A stretch of 64,000 bases of DNA from CAZLMG01 sp964560765. Its GTDB lineage: Bacteria; Bdellovibrionota_B; Oligoflexia; Oligoflexales; CAZLMG01. Each line of letters begins with the position of its first letter. Position 1 is the stretch's first letter. Positions 24,198-33,923 of this stretch are shown piece after piece. Below the pieces are notes generated by a model. It saw only the letters and a program-made list of their open reading frames with translations, made no database searches and was not told the DNA's origin. The translations under genes were made by a program, and so were the position numbers. Location: positions 1-64,000 of the forward strand of contig CAZLMG010000010.1 of the NCBI GenBank assembly GCA_964560765.1, given 5' to 3'.

Positions 24198-27100
24198 TTA
24201 AGCAGCTTTCTTGCCGAACATTCCTTTTACCTTTTGCATGAGACCGATGAGATCATCAGTGATACCGAGGATGGCCGGCACAATGATGCTGGTCAGAACG
24301 GCGCCAGCGAGAACGCCCCATCCCAGAGCCAAAGCAATTGGCACCACAAACGGGTCAAGTCCGCCGATACCGTAGGCGGTCGGCAGGATACCAACAGATG
24401 TGGTAAGCGTTGTTAAGAAGATCGGACGAAGTCGCCTCTTTGCCGAATCGATAATGCTGTTGCGAGCATCTACGCCGCGTTGTCGCGCATTATTAACAAA
24501 GTCCACGAGTACAATCGCGTTGTTCACCACGACCCCGGCCAAAGCGATAATGCCGACGATGGCCAAAAAGGAAAGGGGGCGCTGATGAAAGTAGAAGGCC
24601 CAGACCACCGACACGACACCCAGCGGAATGGTCATCGCAACAATGAAGGGCTGATAGAGATTCTTGAACAGCATCACCAGCATCAACAAGATACCAAAGA
24701 AGGCAAAGCCAAATGCCTCTACCAGAGTCTGCATACTTTCACGCGTATCCGCATCTTCGCCACCGAAAAAGAATGACACATTGGGAAATCGCTTTTGCAA
24801 AGCTGGGATCTTTTCGCGCATGAGATTATTAACTTCTCGCGAATTCGTTTTGCTAGTATCGATCTCGGCTGAAACGCGAACTTGCCGTTGATTGCTTTCG
24901 TGCTCATAGGTTGCAATACCGCGCCCACGCTCAACGCTGGCTATGCGCGCCAACGGAATGAGATTACCGCGAGGATTGGCGATTTGCATATCATCCAGAG
25001 TCCGCTCGCTTTGCCGCGAACTCGGAGCCGTCGTCACCCGCACTGCAATTTCCTCCTCGAGCGTTCGCACATTCGTGGCGACGATGCCTTCATATGCGGC
25101 GCGAATGGATGTACCAATGTCGCGCATCGAGAGCCCCGCAGCACCCGCCTCAGCGGAGTTGGCCCGTACGCGCAGCTCCTCTTTGCCCTGGATAAAGTTG
25201 TCAACGATATCGAAGACACCATCGACCTTTACCAGTTCAGCCTTGATCGCTTCAACCGCTGGCATAATGGCATCGTATTCGTCGCCACGAGCGCCGATAC
25301 TTACGGGCTTGCCGACAGGCGGCCCACCCGCTTGCCGCTCGTAGGTCACCTTGACCAACCCAGGTGGCGTTCCAACATTGCTGCGAATATCTTCGATAAT
25401 CTCTAAAGCGTCTCGGTCGCGATCCGTCTCAGGCGTCAGATAAACGATCATCTGCGCATATTCATTTCCCTGCTTCCGACCTTCGCCATTTGAAGCATCG
25501 CCCTGCTGGCCGATACGCGTGGTAAAGTTCTGCACATCGGTTCGAGGCATAGTGCTGACGTAATCTTCAATGGGTTTGACAAGTTCCTCTGTGCGCTCCA
25601 AAGGAGTGCCGATCGGCGCTTCGATGCGAATAAAAAAGGCCTCGATAGCGCCGGGGGGAAATAGAATCAGATCCATCTTCTTGGCCGCAAAGACGACGGA
25701 CCCCACAAAGAAAATTAATGTCGCCAGCGCCACTCCGTATCGAAACCTCAGTGTCACCTGCAGGACGGCCGCGTACGCTGGTAGCATGTAGTTATTCCAC
25801 AATCTAGCAAACACACCCTTGTCTTTATTGTGTAGCGCTTTAGGATCCTTGATCCATGCACCGATGTGGTGCGGCAAAATAAAAAAACATTCCACGAGAC
25901 TGACGAGAAGGGCGAGAATCACGCCGACCGGAATATATTTAATGAACTTACCGAATATCCCCGTCATGAACATCATCGGCGCAAATGCCATCACTGTTGT
26001 CATCACGGAGGCTGCAACCGGAGCCCAAACCTCCTGCGTGCCCTTGATCGCCGCTTGAGCCGGCGATAACCCTTCGTCCATGTGAGCCTGGGCGTTTTCC
26101 GTGACCACGACAGCGTCATCCACCAACATTCCCGCGACAATAATAAGACCCATCATCGATATGAGATTCAAGCTGACATCACCAAAGTGAAAAATGGCGA
26201 TGGCTCCCAAGAAAGAAAAAGGAATGCCGATGGCAGTCACCATCGCGACGCGCCATGGCATAAATGCTGATAGGACGATGAGCACAAGCATCAACCCAAC
26301 CATCAAGTTGCTAGATAATACAGAGAGTCGGCGCCGCACAAAGTAGGAGGTGTCGTTAATGAAGTCGATCTCGACTCCTTGCGCTAATTGCGGCTTTGCT
26401 GTCTCAATAACTTGGCGCACGCGGTCAACGGCGCGAATGGCGTCTGCCTTTTCCTTTTTGATTACGGTCAGATTCAAAGATGGGCTGCCGTCCGTGCGAA
26501 AGCCTATCTTCTTCTTTTCAAAACCCATGGATACGCGCGCCACATCTCGAACGCGGATAGTCTCCGCAAGTGCGTTGGCTCGAATCACCGTATTACTTAC
26601 GTCTTCGATGTCAGCAAACTCACCTACTGTGCGGATGATCATTTCTTGAGTTCGCTCTTTAGATGCTTCTAATATGCCCCCGGGAATGTTGGCATTCTGC
26701 TTCTGCAAAGCCTGGATCACTTCCGGGAGGCTAACTCGATAGTCCCGCAACTTCTCGGGCAGCGCCTCGACCCGGATTTCATAGTCGCGCATACCGTCAA
26801 AGCTGATCCGCGCCACCTCCGGGATAGCCTCAAGATCGCGCTCAAGACGTTTTGCGGTCTTTCGCAAGGTCTCTTCATCAACATTACCACTGAGCGAAAC
26901 TTCGATGATGGGTCGGCGCTTGCTCTCGAGAACCGTCACAACCGGATCTTCTGTGTCATCCGGTAGATCTCGAACAGCGTCGACGGCGTCTTGGATGTCC
27001 ATTTTGGCATCCTCCGCTGTGATCTGATCCGGGTCGAGCTGAATCGCGATAACACTCTGATTCTCGACAGATACCGATGTCATCTTTTTAATGCCATCGA

Positions 27101-27323
27101 CTTCGCGCAATGCCTGCTCGAGTGAATTGGTGACCAAACGCTCTGTCGCCTCGGCTGAACCGCCCGGATAAATGGTGGTGACGGTGATCACGTCAAAGCT
27201 AATGTTAGGAAACACCTCCCTCTGGATCTTAACCAGCGAGAAGATGCCAAGAGCAAGGATGAGGATGCTGAGTATATTAACGAACGTGGACTGATTGGCA
27301 AAGAACTCGATCAGCTTCTTCAT
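24198..27323 (-). CDS. RND efflux transporter (AcrB-like)
   Basis: 1041 residues, a full-length HAE-type RND pump with 12 membrane helices and two large periplasmic loops. Helix 4 has the proton-relay pair D402-D403 in GMLVDDAVVVTEN. The equivalent helix 10 position reads GVVVNNAIVLVDF (N934, N935) where AcrB has a lysine. LVTNSLEQALREVDGIKKMTS near residues 60-80 is typical. It follows the TolC-like gene by 6 bases. No membrane-fusion (adaptor) gene is adjacent. Exports hydrophobic compounds or lipids; substrate unknown. Confidence 0.93.
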   Translation of the reverse strand: MKKLIEFFANQSTFVNILSILILALGIFSLVKIQREVFPNISFDVITVTTIYPGGSAEATERLVTNSLEQALREVDGIKKMTSVSVENQSVIAIQLDPDQITAEDAKMDIQDAVDAVRDLPDDTEDPVVTVLESKRRPIIEVSLSGNVDEETLRKTAKRLERDLEAIPEVARISFDGMRDYEIRVEALPEKLRDYRVSLPEVIQALQKQNANIPGGILEASKERTQEMIIRTVGEFADIEDVSNTVIRANALAETIRVRDVARVSMGFEKKKIGFRTDGSPSLNLTVIKKEKADAIRAVDRVRQVIETAKPQLAQGVEIDFINDTSYFVRRRLSVLSSNLMVGLMLVLIVLSAFMPWRVAMVTAIGIPFSFLGAIAIFHFGDVSLNLISMMGLIIVAGMLVDDAVVVTENAQAHMDEGLSPAQAAIKGTQEVWAPVAASVMTTVMAFAPMMFMTGIFGKFIKYIPVGVILALLVSLVECFFILPHHIGAWIKDPKALHNKDKGVFARLWNNYMLPAYAAVLQVTLRFRYGVALATLIFFVGSVVFAAKKMDLILFPPGAIEAFFIRIEAPIGTPLERTEELVKPIEDYVSTMPRTDVQNFTTRIGQQGDASNGEGRKQGNEYAQMIVYLTPETDRDRDALEIIEDIRSNVGTPPGLVKVTYERQAGGPPVGKPVSIGARGDEYDAIMPAVEAIKAELVKVDGVFDIVDNFIQGKEELRVRANSAEAGAAGLSMRDIGTSIRAAYEGIVATNVRTLEEEIAVRVTTAPSSRQSERTLDDMQIANPRGNLIPLARIASVERGRGIATYEHESNQRQVRVSAEIDTSKTNSREVNNLMREKIPALQKRFPNVSFFFGGEDADTRESMQTLVEAFGFAFFGILLMLVMLFKNLYQPFIVAMTIPLGVVSVVWAFYFHQRPLSFLAIVGIIALAGVVVNNAIVLVDFVNNARQRGVDARNSIIDSAKRRLRPIFLTTLTTSVGILPTAYGIGGLDPFVVPIALALGWGVLAGAVLTSIIVPAILGITDDLIGLMQKVKGMFGKKAA

Positions 27324-27329
27324 GGCACA

Positions 27330-28916
27330 TTACTCCGCCGGCAGTTTAGAAACGCTGTCTTTGATGTATGACTCAATTCTGTCGGCGAGACGCATGATCT
27401 GCCAGGCAGACAGCCGCAGTTCGACATCCACGGATTTTAAAGAAAGATCCGCAATCAACATGTCGTTTTCAGCCTGAGTGACATTGAAAAGCTCGACCTG
27501 GCCAATTTCAAATCGGCGAGACTCTTGTTTGGCGCGATCGGTTTGCTTATTAAAGGCCGCCTTGAGAGCGACTAGCTTGTTGCGCTGGTGTTCTAGGTTG
27601 ACGCAGTGATTGATCCAGGAAACTCGCAGGTCGTCTTGCGATTGACTCAACATACTTTCCGATGCGAGCTTACGCTTAAACGCCTCCATGTAATTGGCAC
27701 GATCGGTACGCCCATCCAATGGAATCGTGATACCAACCCCAACAGAGAAAATGGGGTTTTTGACGGAAAGACTCTCGGAAGTGGCCGCACCGGCGCCTTC
27801 GTCGATGCCGTTGCTGCCTAGGCGTAGCTCTGCGTAGAGATCGGGCTTGGCCATGCTTGCCGATGCCGCCAGACTCGCTTCCGCTCCTTGCAGATTCGCC
27901 TGCAAGGATTGTAGCGATGCGGGCACGGGATGATCACCCTCCTTCTGGGCATGCTGCTGACAGAGCTGCTGCGCTTGTATCGTCGGGTCATCGAGTTCAA
28001 TGGTGAATTTGCTAAGGTCGACACTGTAGTAGTCGGCCGAAAGCTTGAGGAGAGTCACGAGGCGACGCCAGATATCGGCAACGCGTTGGCGCGCATCCTC
28101 GACGGCGACTTCCGCTGAAAGAACAGCGCTTTCCATTTGCAAGACTTCGGCGCGATCAGCCGTGCCACGCCCAGCCTTGATCTTGGTAACTTCAAGTAAG
28201 CGACGCTGCCGACTGAGTCGCTGCTGCGCGCTGGACCAAGACTCTTTCCCTAACCAGGTCTGGTAATAGAGCCCCGCTAGCCCCAGAGCCCAGTCCTCAA
28301 GCCGATTTTTGACTTGAGCCTGAGTCCCACGCTGGATGTGTCGAGCCGCGTCGATACGGGCGCGTGTGGCGCTGCCAAAGCCATCCCGCCATAGAGACTG
28401 CCTCAAACTCAGGCCGACGTTTCCCTCCCAATACTCGGTGGTCGGGCGAAATGCAGAAGTCGCGGGATTTGTGGAGTCAGGATAGGTGGAGTCGTTATGC
28501 TTCTGGGTAAAGTCGACGCCGATAGATGTTCCTGTCCCAAGGCGGCGGTTGTATCCGATCGCGTATTCCTGCGACTGTACGCGCTCGGGACTAAATGCGC
28601 CTCCCGACGTATCGGCGCGGCTATCATTGAGGCGAGCACGGCCAAACACTTCCGAATCGAGTCCGGATTGGGCGCGCAATGCGGCAATCTCACCGTCAGC
28701 AACATCCAACTGGATCAGTTTGGCACTGTCCGAGGATCGATAGGCGTAGCCAATGACCTGCGCCAACGTCACGCGGTCGGCAATAGGCTTTGTATTTCTT
28801 TCGCCAGGGGTTGCTGCGTGCTGCGAACTCTCGGCCATGACTCCAGAAGCCGCAGGCAAGATTGCAGCCATGATAATCCACGAGAGGCTTGATACGGGAT
28901 TGCGTCGGCGCTGCAT
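27330..28916 (-). CDS. TolC-like outer-membrane efflux protein
   Basis: 528 residues. A signal peptide (residues about 1-28) is followed by two OEP repeats with long helices: GEIAALRAQSGLDSEVFGRARL, then ALGLAGLYYQTWLGKESW..., and LASSASMAKPDLYAELRLGSNG-type sequence in the second repeat. FNVTQAENDMLIADLSLKSVDVELRLS near the C-terminus is characteristic. Forms the trimeric outer-membrane exit duct, presumably for the RND pump encoded 6 bases downstream. Divergent from the FkbM gene. Confidence 0.87.
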   Translation of the reverse strand: MQRRRNPVSSLSWIIMAAILPAASGVMAESSQHAATPGERNTKPIADRVTLAQVIGYAYRSSDSAKLIQLDVADGEIAALRAQSGLDSEVFGRARLNDSRADTSGGAFSPERVQSQEYAIGYNRRLGTGTSIGVDFTQKHNDSTYPDSTNPATSAFRPTTEYWEGNVGLSLRQSLWRDGFGSATRARIDAARHIQRGTQAQVKNRLEDWALGLAGLYYQTWLGKESWSSAQQRLSRQRRLLEVTKIKAGRGTADRAEVLQMESAVLSAEVAVEDARQRVADIWRRLVTLLKLSADYYSVDLSKFTIELDDPTIQAQQLCQQHAQKEGDHPVPASLQSLQANLQGAEASLAASASMAKPDLYAELRLGSNGIDEGAGAATSESLSVKNPIFSVGVGITIPLDGRTDRANYMEAFKRKLASESMLSQSQDDLRVSWINHCVNLEHQRNKLVALKAAFNKQTDRAKQESRRFEIGQVELFNVTQAENDMLIADLSLKSVDVELRLSAWQIMRLADRIESYIKDSVSKLPAE

Positions 28917-29071
28917 GAGGCCAGGTCCTTTCGCTACGACTAGGAGAGAGATATTGCGTGAGTCGCTGCGATGAAGCAGCGATAGAGCAAGATAACTTAT
29001 TAATTAGACCGAGTTAATTCTAGCACGAGAAAGCGATTGTCAGATGGCGCACGGAATGTCAGATTTGCCGG

Positions 29072-29872
29072 ATGAACTTTGTAACCCCCATCAAATACCA
29101 GCTAAAGCGAATCGTCTCTCACTTTATCAAAAATGTTTCGGTGGCGACTCCTGCCGGAACATTGGTCGGACGTGTGCATGATTTTGGCACCTTGCGCGCC
29201 ATTCGTTCGGGTCGACTAGAGCCGACTATGCAACGACTTTTCGTCAGCGCCATTCGACCTGGTGCTGCTGTTGCCGATGTGGGGGCCCATTTAGGTCTTT
29301 ACTCGTTGATTGCAGCTCGGCAAACCGGCAGGTCCGGCGTGGTCTATGCGTTCGAAGCTGCGCCCGATACTTTTCGCTATCTACAGGGCAATGTTGAACG
29401 CAATCAACTGCAAGGCATCATCAAGCCACAGCAGATGGCTGTAGCGGATGCGTCTGGCGAGCTAACCTTTCATTTTGATGTGTTTCAGCCTGATTTTTCT
29501 TCGCTCAGAGCCCAGCGCACGGAAGCACAGATCAATGCTGTAGAAGTGAAAGCGACCAGTCTTGATGACTTTTTTCTAAAAGGCGATCGGGACCGACCCC
29601 TGCCAGAAGTTCTGAAGATCGATATCGAAGGTGCAGAAATGGGCGCATTGAAAGGCGGAGAGCGCTTCTTTGCTCAGGCGCGCCCGACCTTATTCATAGA
29701 ATGCAATCCGGAGGCATTGTCCGCTTTTGGTACGACTCCGAGCGACTTACGCGATAAGCTCATCAGTATGGGATTTTCAATTCAAGCCATCGACGAAGGG
29801 CTCGGCCAAACCAAGCCCCTTTCGGCAGAACATTTATCGCGCTGTCTTAACTGGTACTGCTTACCAACTTGA
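29072..29872 (+). CDS. FkbM-family methyltransferase
   Basis: 266 residues. SAM-binding motif AVADVGAHLGLYSLIAA (about 68-84), YAFEAAPDTFRYLQGNVERN, then VLKIDIEGAEMGALKGGERFF and PTLFIECNPEAL are the hallmarks of FkbM (Methyltransf_21) proteins, which O-methylate sugars, polyketides or other acceptors. It has no signal peptide. It stands alone, divergent from the efflux operon and convergent with the hydroxylase pair, so its substrate cannot be guessed. Confidence 0.88.
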   Translation: MNFVTPIKYQLKRIVSHFIKNVSVATPAGTLVGRVHDFGTLRAIRSGRLEPTMQRLFVSAIRPGAAVADVGAHLGLYSLIAARQTGRSGVVYAFEAAPDTFRYLQGNVERNQLQGIIKPQQMAVADASGELTFHFDVFQPDFSSLRAQRTEAQINAVEVKATSLDDFFLKGDRDRPLPEVLKIDIEGAEMGALKGGERFFAQARPTLFIECNPEALSAFGTTPSDLRDKLISMGFSIQAIDEGLGQTKPLSAEHLSRCLNWYCLPT

Positions 29873-29893
29873 ATAAAAGTCCACTCGGAGACT

Positions 29894-32110
29894 CTATGCG
29901 ATCTCTAACGGCAGTCGGCGATACCGCTGCTTGGTAGCTGCGTATAAAGCGTTGACCAATGCGGGAGCCACAACAGGAACCCCCGGCTCGCCTACTCCTT
30001 GTGATTCCTCGCGCGAATCGACGATGTGCGTATGAACTTCTGGCATTTGATTCATACGCAGCAAGGGATAGTCATGGAAGTTCGACTGTTCAATGGCTCC
30101 GTCCTGCAAGGTGATCTTGCCGTAGAGGGCCGCACTCAGTCCAAAAACCATGCTGCTTTCCATTTGCATAGCGATGATGTCAGGGTTGACGACCTCACCG
30201 CAATCAACAGCAAAGTCACCGCGAATGATCCGCAAGGGACTACCTTCCTGGTAAGCGATCTCCAGGACGAGGGCGACGTAACTACCAAATGACTTGTGCA
30301 CAGCTAAACCCCGATAGTGGCCCGTGGGCAGTGGTGCGTGCCAGCGGGCTCTTTCCGTCGCTAGCTGTAAAACACCGACATAGCGAGGTGATTTTTTCAG
30401 CAGACGAAGTCGCAGCGTCAAGGGATCCATTCCCGTTGCGACGGCAACTTCATCCATAAATCCTTCCACCGCAAATGCCGTATGGGAGTGTCCGACAGAC
30501 CGCCAGAAACCCACTGGAACTTTGTTCGCATGCAACGTGGATTCGACTCGCAAATTCTCGAACTCGTAGGGCGTATCCTCCGCGCCCTCGACCGCCGTGG
30601 GATCGAGTGACAACCAGCTCTGTACGGTTGCTGCTCCACCGCCGGCAACTCTCTTTAGCCATTCTGGAACCCAGGTCGGGGAAACGGTACGCATAATTTC
30701 TGGCAGGGTTTGTGTGAGTATGGACTGAGTTACCACGCGGTGATGCCATGCGACCGGCTTACGTTCAGGAGTCAGAGCACAGCGCAAGGCATGCACAGCT
30801 GCGGGCCGATAGAGGCTATGCTGCATATCGTGTTCTCGGGACCACATGAGTTTGACGGGATAATCCACCTCCTTGGCGATTAGAACCGCTTCCGCAACAT
30901 AGTCTTGGGCGAGGCGGCGACCGAAGCCGCCCCCGAGATATGTTGTATGGATGAAAACCTGGCTGTGCTTCATGCCGGTAATCTCCGCAGCCACCTGTTG
31001 CGCCTGCCCAGCTGACTGGGTCGGAGCCCAGACATCGCATCGATCCTTGGTTACATGCACGGTACAATTTTGCGGCTCCATGGTGGCATGTGCCAAAAAG
31101 GGGAGCTCGTAAGTGGCTTCGATGACGTCCTTGTACTTTTCCAGCAACTGCTTGGTATCGCCATCATCTCTGAGCGTTTTTCCTGCCTTTGGATCGGTCG
31201 CCAGACGCCGATACTCTTCGAGTAGTTCGCTGGTAGAGACTCTACCGTTGGGTCCCGAGTCCCATTCGAGGGTAAGCACATTCGCACCGCGCATGGCATT
31301 CATATAGCTGTCGGCGATCACCGCCACGCCATGTGGCAGAGGCACAACTTTTTTGACACCTGGCATCTGCAAAGTGCGGTTTAAGTGCACATTCTTGGGC
31401 TTTCCTCCCGGCCTAGGACCGCGCTCAATCACAGCAACCGCCATGTTTGGAAGCTGCACATCGATCCCGAAAGTGGCGGCTCCACGAACCTTATCGGCGG
31501 CGTCCAGTCGAGCCATCTCCTTGCCAATCCAACGCCAATCGCTGCGCGCTTTAAGGGTCGGCTTTTGGGCACTGAGAGTCGCAGCGGTAGATGCCGCCTC
31601 TCCGTAAGTCATGGTCTTATCACCCGGACCGAGAATCACTCCGTCCTCGCCTCGACAATCTTTCGCCTCGACTTTCCAAATCTTTGCTGCAGCCGCCTCT
31701 AGCATCTGCCGCGCCACAGCACCCGCTTCGCGTAAAGGCCCAAAGCTAGTTTTGATGCTAGTGCTACCGCCGGTGATCTGAATGCCCATAGCGGAATTGG
31801 CGTAGCGACGATCGGCGGGAGCGAACTCCACCTGCAATTGCTTCGGATGAATATTCAACTCCTCGGCAATGAGCATCGGCAGGGCTGTGGTAACGCCCTG
31901 GCCCATTTCGACTTTGTCGAGCATGAAGGTCATGCTGTTGTCGGGACGAATGATCAACCAGGCATTTGGCTGAAAGGCGCCATCGGCGGTACTCTGTGCT
32001 GTCGCAGAACTTGTGGCCGGGCCTGGCAAGTAGAAGCTTACGACCAAGGATCCGGAGGCGATGCCTGCAGCTTTGAGAAATTCACGGCGATTCAGGGACT
32101 GCATATCCAT
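29894..32110 (-). CDS. Tat-exported molybdenum hydroxylase large subunit (IorB-like)
   Basis: About 738 residues from ATG 32110. A Tat signal is clear: NRREFLKAAG, then a hydrophobic stretch to SSATAQ. The xanthine-oxidase-family aldehyde/molybdopterin-binding domains follow, with the GGGFGRRL cofactor loop and near residue 708 GVGEPG with the catalytic glutamate. This is the isoquinoline 1-oxidoreductase beta-type, which works with the small FeS subunit encoded just upstream. A periplasmic hydroxylase or aldehyde oxidase; substrate unknown. AAGG precedes the ATG by about 6 bases; a longer frame overlaps the partner gene. Confidence 0.88.
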   Translation of the reverse strand: MDMQSLNRREFLKAAGIASGSLVVSFYLPGPATSSATAQSTADGAFQPNAWLIIRPDNSMTFMLDKVEMGQGVTTALPMLIAEELNIHPKQLQVEFAPADRRYANSAMGIQITGGSTSIKTSFGPLREAGAVARQMLEAAAAKIWKVEAKDCRGEDGVILGPGDKTMTYGEAASTAATLSAQKPTLKARSDWRWIGKEMARLDAADKVRGAATFGIDVQLPNMAVAVIERGPRPGGKPKNVHLNRTLQMPGVKKVVPLPHGVAVIADSYMNAMRGANVLTLEWDSGPNGRVSTSELLEEYRRLATDPKAGKTLRDDGDTKQLLEKYKDVIEATYELPFLAHATMEPQNCTVHVTKDRCDVWAPTQSAGQAQQVAAEITGMKHSQVFIHTTYLGGGFGRRLAQDYVAEAVLIAKEVDYPVKLMWSREHDMQHSLYRPAAVHALRCALTPERKPVAWHHRVVTQSILTQTLPEIMRTVSPTWVPEWLKRVAGGGAATVQSWLSLDPTAVEGAEDTPYEFENLRVESTLHANKVPVGFWRSVGHSHTAFAVEGFMDEVAVATGMDPLTLRLRLLKKSPRYVGVLQLATERARWHAPLPTGHYRGLAVHKSFGSYVALVLEIAYQEGSPLRIIRGDFAVDCGEVVNPDIIAMQMESSMVFGLSAALYGKITLQDGAIEQSNFHDYPLLRMNQMPEVHTHIVDSREESQGVGEPGVPVVAPALVNALYAATKQRYRRLPLEIA

Positions 32111-32114
32111 GGCC

Positions 32115-32567
32115 TTACCCCTTAATCTCGGCTGCACGTTTGATGGCCTTGCGGATGCGCTGGTAAGTGCCACACCGGCAAAGATTACCACTCATAAAGT
32201 TGTTGATGTCATCGTCCGTAGGCTTGGGGTTTTGCGCCAACAAGCCGCAGGCACTCATGATCTGTCCTGGTTGACAATAACCGCACTGGGGCACGGACAG
32301 TTCCTTCCATGCTTGCTGCACTGGATGGTTGCCATCGCTACTGATGCCTTCGATGGTGGTGATGTTGGCGTCGCCAACGGCACTTACGGGCATGACACAC
32401 GAGCGAATGGGGCTGTCATTCAGATGCACCGTGCAAGAACCGCACAGACCCTTGCCACAACCGAACTTGGTGCCGGTCAAATTCAGCTTTTCGCGCAAAA
32501 CCCAAAGTAGGGGCGTAATCGGCTCCGCATCAAATTCGTACTCGGTACCATTCACTTTTAACTTCAT
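32115..32567 (-). CDS. [2Fe-2S] small subunit of molybdenum hydroxylase (IorA-like)
   Basis: 150 residues. Plant-type ferredoxin cluster ligands C37, C42, C45 and C57 (CGKGLCGSCTVHL) and second-cluster ligands C95, C98, C130 and C132 (CGYCQPG, CRCGTYQ) match the two [2Fe-2S] domains of xanthine-oxidase-family small subunits. It lacks its own signal peptide, so it likely travels with the Tat-targeted partner. The ATG at 32567 is used because the longer frame would start beyond the terminator at 32593-32618. Confidence 0.9.
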   Translation of the reverse strand: MKLKVNGTEYEFDAEPITPLLWVLREKLNLTGTKFGCGKGLCGSCTVHLNDSPIRSCVMPVSAVGDANITTIEGISSDGNHPVQQAWKELSVPQCGYCQPGQIMSACGLLAQNPKPTDDDINNFMSGNLCRCGTYQRIRKAIKRAAEIKG

Positions 32568-32592
32568 GGAGCCCGCTCTCCCATCCATGGGC

Positions 32593-32618
32593 AAAAAAAA
32601 GGGCCTCTTTCGAGGCCC
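32593..32618 (-). terminator. Rho-independent terminator after the FnIII lipoprotein genes
   Basis: Read on the minus strand, GGGCCT (complement 32613-32618) pairs with AGGCCC (complement 32601-32606) around CGAAAG and is followed by eight Ts (complement 32593-32600). It ends the lipoprotein pair and sits just upstream of the small hydroxylase subunit. Confidence 0.88.
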
Positions 32619-32639
32619 TCGCATTCTATCAGATGTTGC

Positions 32640-33899
32640 CTACTTGAAGTAGTACCTCTTGCCAGCCGCCGTTTGGAAAACGATAGTGGCTTTCAGAGTC
32701 ACTTCGCTAGTCTTGTCGGCTGCATCGGCATAATTCACATCGGTGATAACTATCTTGCCGTAATATTTCTGGGATCCAACCGTGTACTCAATGTCGAAGA
32801 CCTGATCGCCCAGAATTTGAAACTTTGATTTAGCGCCATAGCTGTCTGTCGCCATGTCGCCAGGCAAACGCACCTTATCCGTGCCTCCGCCAGGCAGATC
32901 CGATTGGCGGGCGGCGCGGCGGCGAGGTTGCAGTTTGATTTTTCCGGCTGAGGGAGCCGAGATAAAGAGGCGCTGCTGGTTGGAGGCGCTGAAATTATCA
33001 CGACCGATGTAAATGATATTCCCTGTATCGCTGGCGCTATTTTCCGTTGAGAGCCGGCAGAAATGATCCCGTGCCGTGCTCGTGCCACAGGCAGCAGCTG
33101 CTGGCGCTGTCTCGATCGCTGCTAAGTCACTAGCAATCGTGACAGGAACATACTCAGCATTGTTGCTTCCGGTGTTGGCCTTCAGCGTCAACTCCATATC
33201 GTCCATTACGGTCTTGGAAGGAATGTCCTCGATGATATTCGACGTCCAGCTGATCTCATTGAATTCATCGCCCATCACTGCGACGACGAAAAAGACATAG
33301 GTCGTGCCATTCTCAATCGCCACTTCGGCGCCTGCGGCATCTTTCACTTTGGTGAGGGTGCAGCTGAGGCGACCAAGGGAGGGAGCCTCAGCAGGAAGCG
33401 ACACATTTGTGCTGTCCGCATCTGCGCAGCTCAACTTGCTGGTCAGCGGCTCGTCCGCATTCTCAGTTGCGCCCTCTTCCTCTTCTTCTTGCGTCAGGCG
33501 GAATTCCTCTTCCGTACCTGACTCGGTAGCCGTATCGTCTTCGCATTTAGCGTCTGAAGCTGGCAGGCCAAAGGCTTCAAAAAATGCCGAGTTGCCTTCG
33601 CAACGAGGAATGGCCGCATCCGCCAATTCGCTGACACTATATGTTTTGGGGTAGGTCACCTTACTCGCCAAGTCGGCCAGGGTCGTGGCTGCGCCAAAAA
33701 CATGATAACCACGCAATTCCTTTTCCGCATTAAAGCCCGTCCAGCGCAGTTCGATCTTGCTATCGCCCGTGACCGACAACAAGTCCTTGGGCGATTGCAG
33801 ATCGTCGCGCGAGGCGGTGTCGGGATTGCTGGACTCACCGCCACAGGCAGCGAGGGCCAAAAACGTTATGCTGGATATGAAAATGTTCTTTAACTTCAT
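32640..33899 (-). CDS. Lipoprotein with FnIII-like domain and QEEEEE insertion (second of pair)
   Basis: 419 residues. Type II signal peptide, LALAAC with the lipidated Cys at 19. A FnIII-like domain (LLSVTGDSKIELRWTGFNAEKELRGYHVFGA) follows. Q137-E142 is a QEEEEE run inside a disordered, Thr/Glu-rich loop, and a beta-rich C-terminal half carries LQPRRRAARQ. AAGGAGG lies 8 bases before the ATG. It starts 24 bases after its paralogous neighbour. Function unknown; surface or periplasmic. Confidence 0.8.
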   Translation of the reverse strand: MKLKNIFISSITFLALAACGGESSNPDTASRDDLQSPKDLLSVTGDSKIELRWTGFNAEKELRGYHVFGAATTLADLASKVTYPKTYSVSELADAAIPRCEGNSAFFEAFGLPASDAKCEDDTATESGTEEEFRLTQEEEEEGATENADEPLTSKLSCADADSTNVSLPAEAPSLGRLSCTLTKVKDAAGAEVAIENGTTYVFFVVAVMGDEFNEISWTSNIIEDIPSKTVMDDMELTLKANTGSNNAEYVPVTIASDLAAIETAPAAAACGTSTARDHFCRLSTENSASDTGNIIYIGRDNFSASNQQRLFISAPSAGKIKLQPRRRAARQSDLPGGGTDKVRLPGDMATDSYGAKSKFQILGDQVFDIEYTVGSQKYYGKIVITDVNYADAADKTSEVTLKATIVFQTAAGKRYYFK

Positions 33900-33923
33900 G
33901 TTACGAACCTCCTTGTATTTCAG

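Noticed and set aside
23895..24416. Rightward 173-codon frame downstream of the RluA-type gene
   Set aside because: It overlaps the end of the RND gene on the other strand by over 200 bases, lacks a ribosome site, and its translation shows no family signal.
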